Origin: Hippasteria phrygiana | Lineage: Eukaryota > Echinodermata > Asteroidea > Valvatida > Goniasteridae | Assembly: GCA_037893225.1 (NCBI GenBank) | Contig: JAZGUH010000370.1 | Coordinates: 1,550,001 to 1,614,000, forward strand | Reading direction: 5' to 3' | Length of the DNA: 64,000 bases | Shown here: piece by piece, positions 63,232-64,000 of the stretch | Position numbering within the stretch: the first letter of the stretch is position 1 | How the letters are laid out: the number at the start of each line of letters is the position of its first letter | Notes under the pieces: model-generated | What the model saw: only the letters and a program-made list of their open reading frames with translations | What the model was told of the DNA's origin: nothing | Databases searched by the model: none | Program-made: the position numbers and the translations under genes

Positions 63232-63902
63232 TTGCACCATTTTATTTCCAGATATGCTTTGATAAGAGTCCAATTCAGTATATGCACTCCTACATTTCTC
63301 TGAAAATTTCGAAAATGGCATCTTCGGGCGAAAATCAAAGGCGTGTCTCAGTGTTGGGTCGCGGGACAGTGGGGGGGGGGGGGGGGGGGGGGGGAATGGC
63401 TGTTCTTTCAAATGAGAAGTAAAAATGACGATCACAGACAACCAATACGAATTGTTATTTGAGTTACTTTATTACAAGCTTACATAAAGTTGTCCGAGTA
63501 TGGAAAATTAAGCATTGCTTAAAACGTTATCCAAATTTAATAAAAAGCATTCATTCAGGCTGGTATAAATGAATATTTCTGAGTATAACAGGTCTTATTT
63601 TGGGTGTGTAAAACGTAAATAATTCATAAGGTTTCATATTTCCAATTTTCAATTAATCTGGAGCAGACTGTTGTCAAATCTCTAGACCCCACCTTCTTAA
63701 AATGATCCTGGAGAAGTCGGTTTATTCCCCCACCCCCCGAAAAATAAAATCAATACTTGAGAACATTATCCTGTGTAAAATGCAGAAAATAACAGAGGGT
63801 GCTGACAAAAAGTTAACCCAAGTTTAAGGCGATTGTTCACCCACCTCCTACAATTCCAGAGAATTTGTGTTTACCTAGTGTTGATGAGTAGGGGTGTTTA
63901 GA
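63232..63902 (-). mobile_element. Right inverted arm of the satellite-bearing element
   Basis: Reverse complement of 47,983-48,607. A G run lies at 63,371-63,394. Homology stops after GTGTTTAGAAAT at 63,902. The inner edge TTTCCAGATATGCTTTGATA is a recognisable, diverged monomer. Confidence 0.9.
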
Positions 63903-64000
63903 AATGGGTCTGTCCACACTAAAGGGACCATTTAGCATCAAAAGATAGCAATAGGAGTAAGACATGGAAGAGGGACATCAAATCAAGTATTTTTCCCAAA

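Noticed and set aside
47960..63910. Clear target duplication at the outer ends of the large arms
   Set aside because: Left (TTCAGGATT) and right (GGGTCTGTCC) flanks do not match, so the true insertion boundary is undecided.

Overview
The window is animal nuclear DNA from a marine invertebrate deuterostome. It holds two split genes on the + strand with GT-AG introns, embedded in MITEs, tRNA-derived SINEs, LINE ends and minisatellites. An echinoderm, probably a sea star, is my best guess. That rests on the CUB/EGF/HYR adhesion receptor and the style of the short repeats and is inference. There is nothing prokaryotic here: no operons and no CRISPR.

Gene 1 (244 to about 8,211, 5' end outside the window) is the C-terminal half of an RNF217-type RBR ubiquitin ligase: IBR, RING2/Rcat and one membrane segment. 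The residue two places after the predicted catalytic Cys is Asn where the family has His. Its last recognisable exon runs into a dispersed repeat.

Gene 2 (12,375-45,917) can be reconstructed completely as an adhesion GPCR. Twenty-five exons join without a frame break into about 1,727 residues: signal peptide, CUB, EGF, CUB, EGF, eight HYR domains, HRM-like domain, GAIN, GPS, 7TM and cytoplasmic tail. Every ectodomain module sits on its own phase 1-1 exon, and the array shows recent tandem exon duplication. Three decayed modules lie between the live ones: an EGF exon without a donor, a frame-broken HYR exon and a 48-nt HYR fragment with good splice sites. The TM2 exon (40,398-40,497) is short and was placed by splice phase and homology.

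Introns and spacers hold MITEs (some with TTAA, TAA, TTA, AGA or TA-type flanks), SINE copies concentrated at 32-39 kb, CR1/Jockey-like LINE tails, and minisatellites of 13, 16, 22, 24, 81 and 83 bp.

The right quarter (47.98-63.90 kb) is the most unusual part. Inverted-repeat arms of about 620-670 bp, more than 14 kb apart, enclose a one-directional satellite array of about 190-bp monomers (roughly 74 copies). The left part of the array is organised into higher-order repeats of 9-11 monomers. The inner edge of each arm is itself a diverged monomer, so the satellite appears to have grown out of the terminal repeat of a foldback/MITE-like element. Each monomer carries an 18-bp perfect palindrome and a second inverted repeat.
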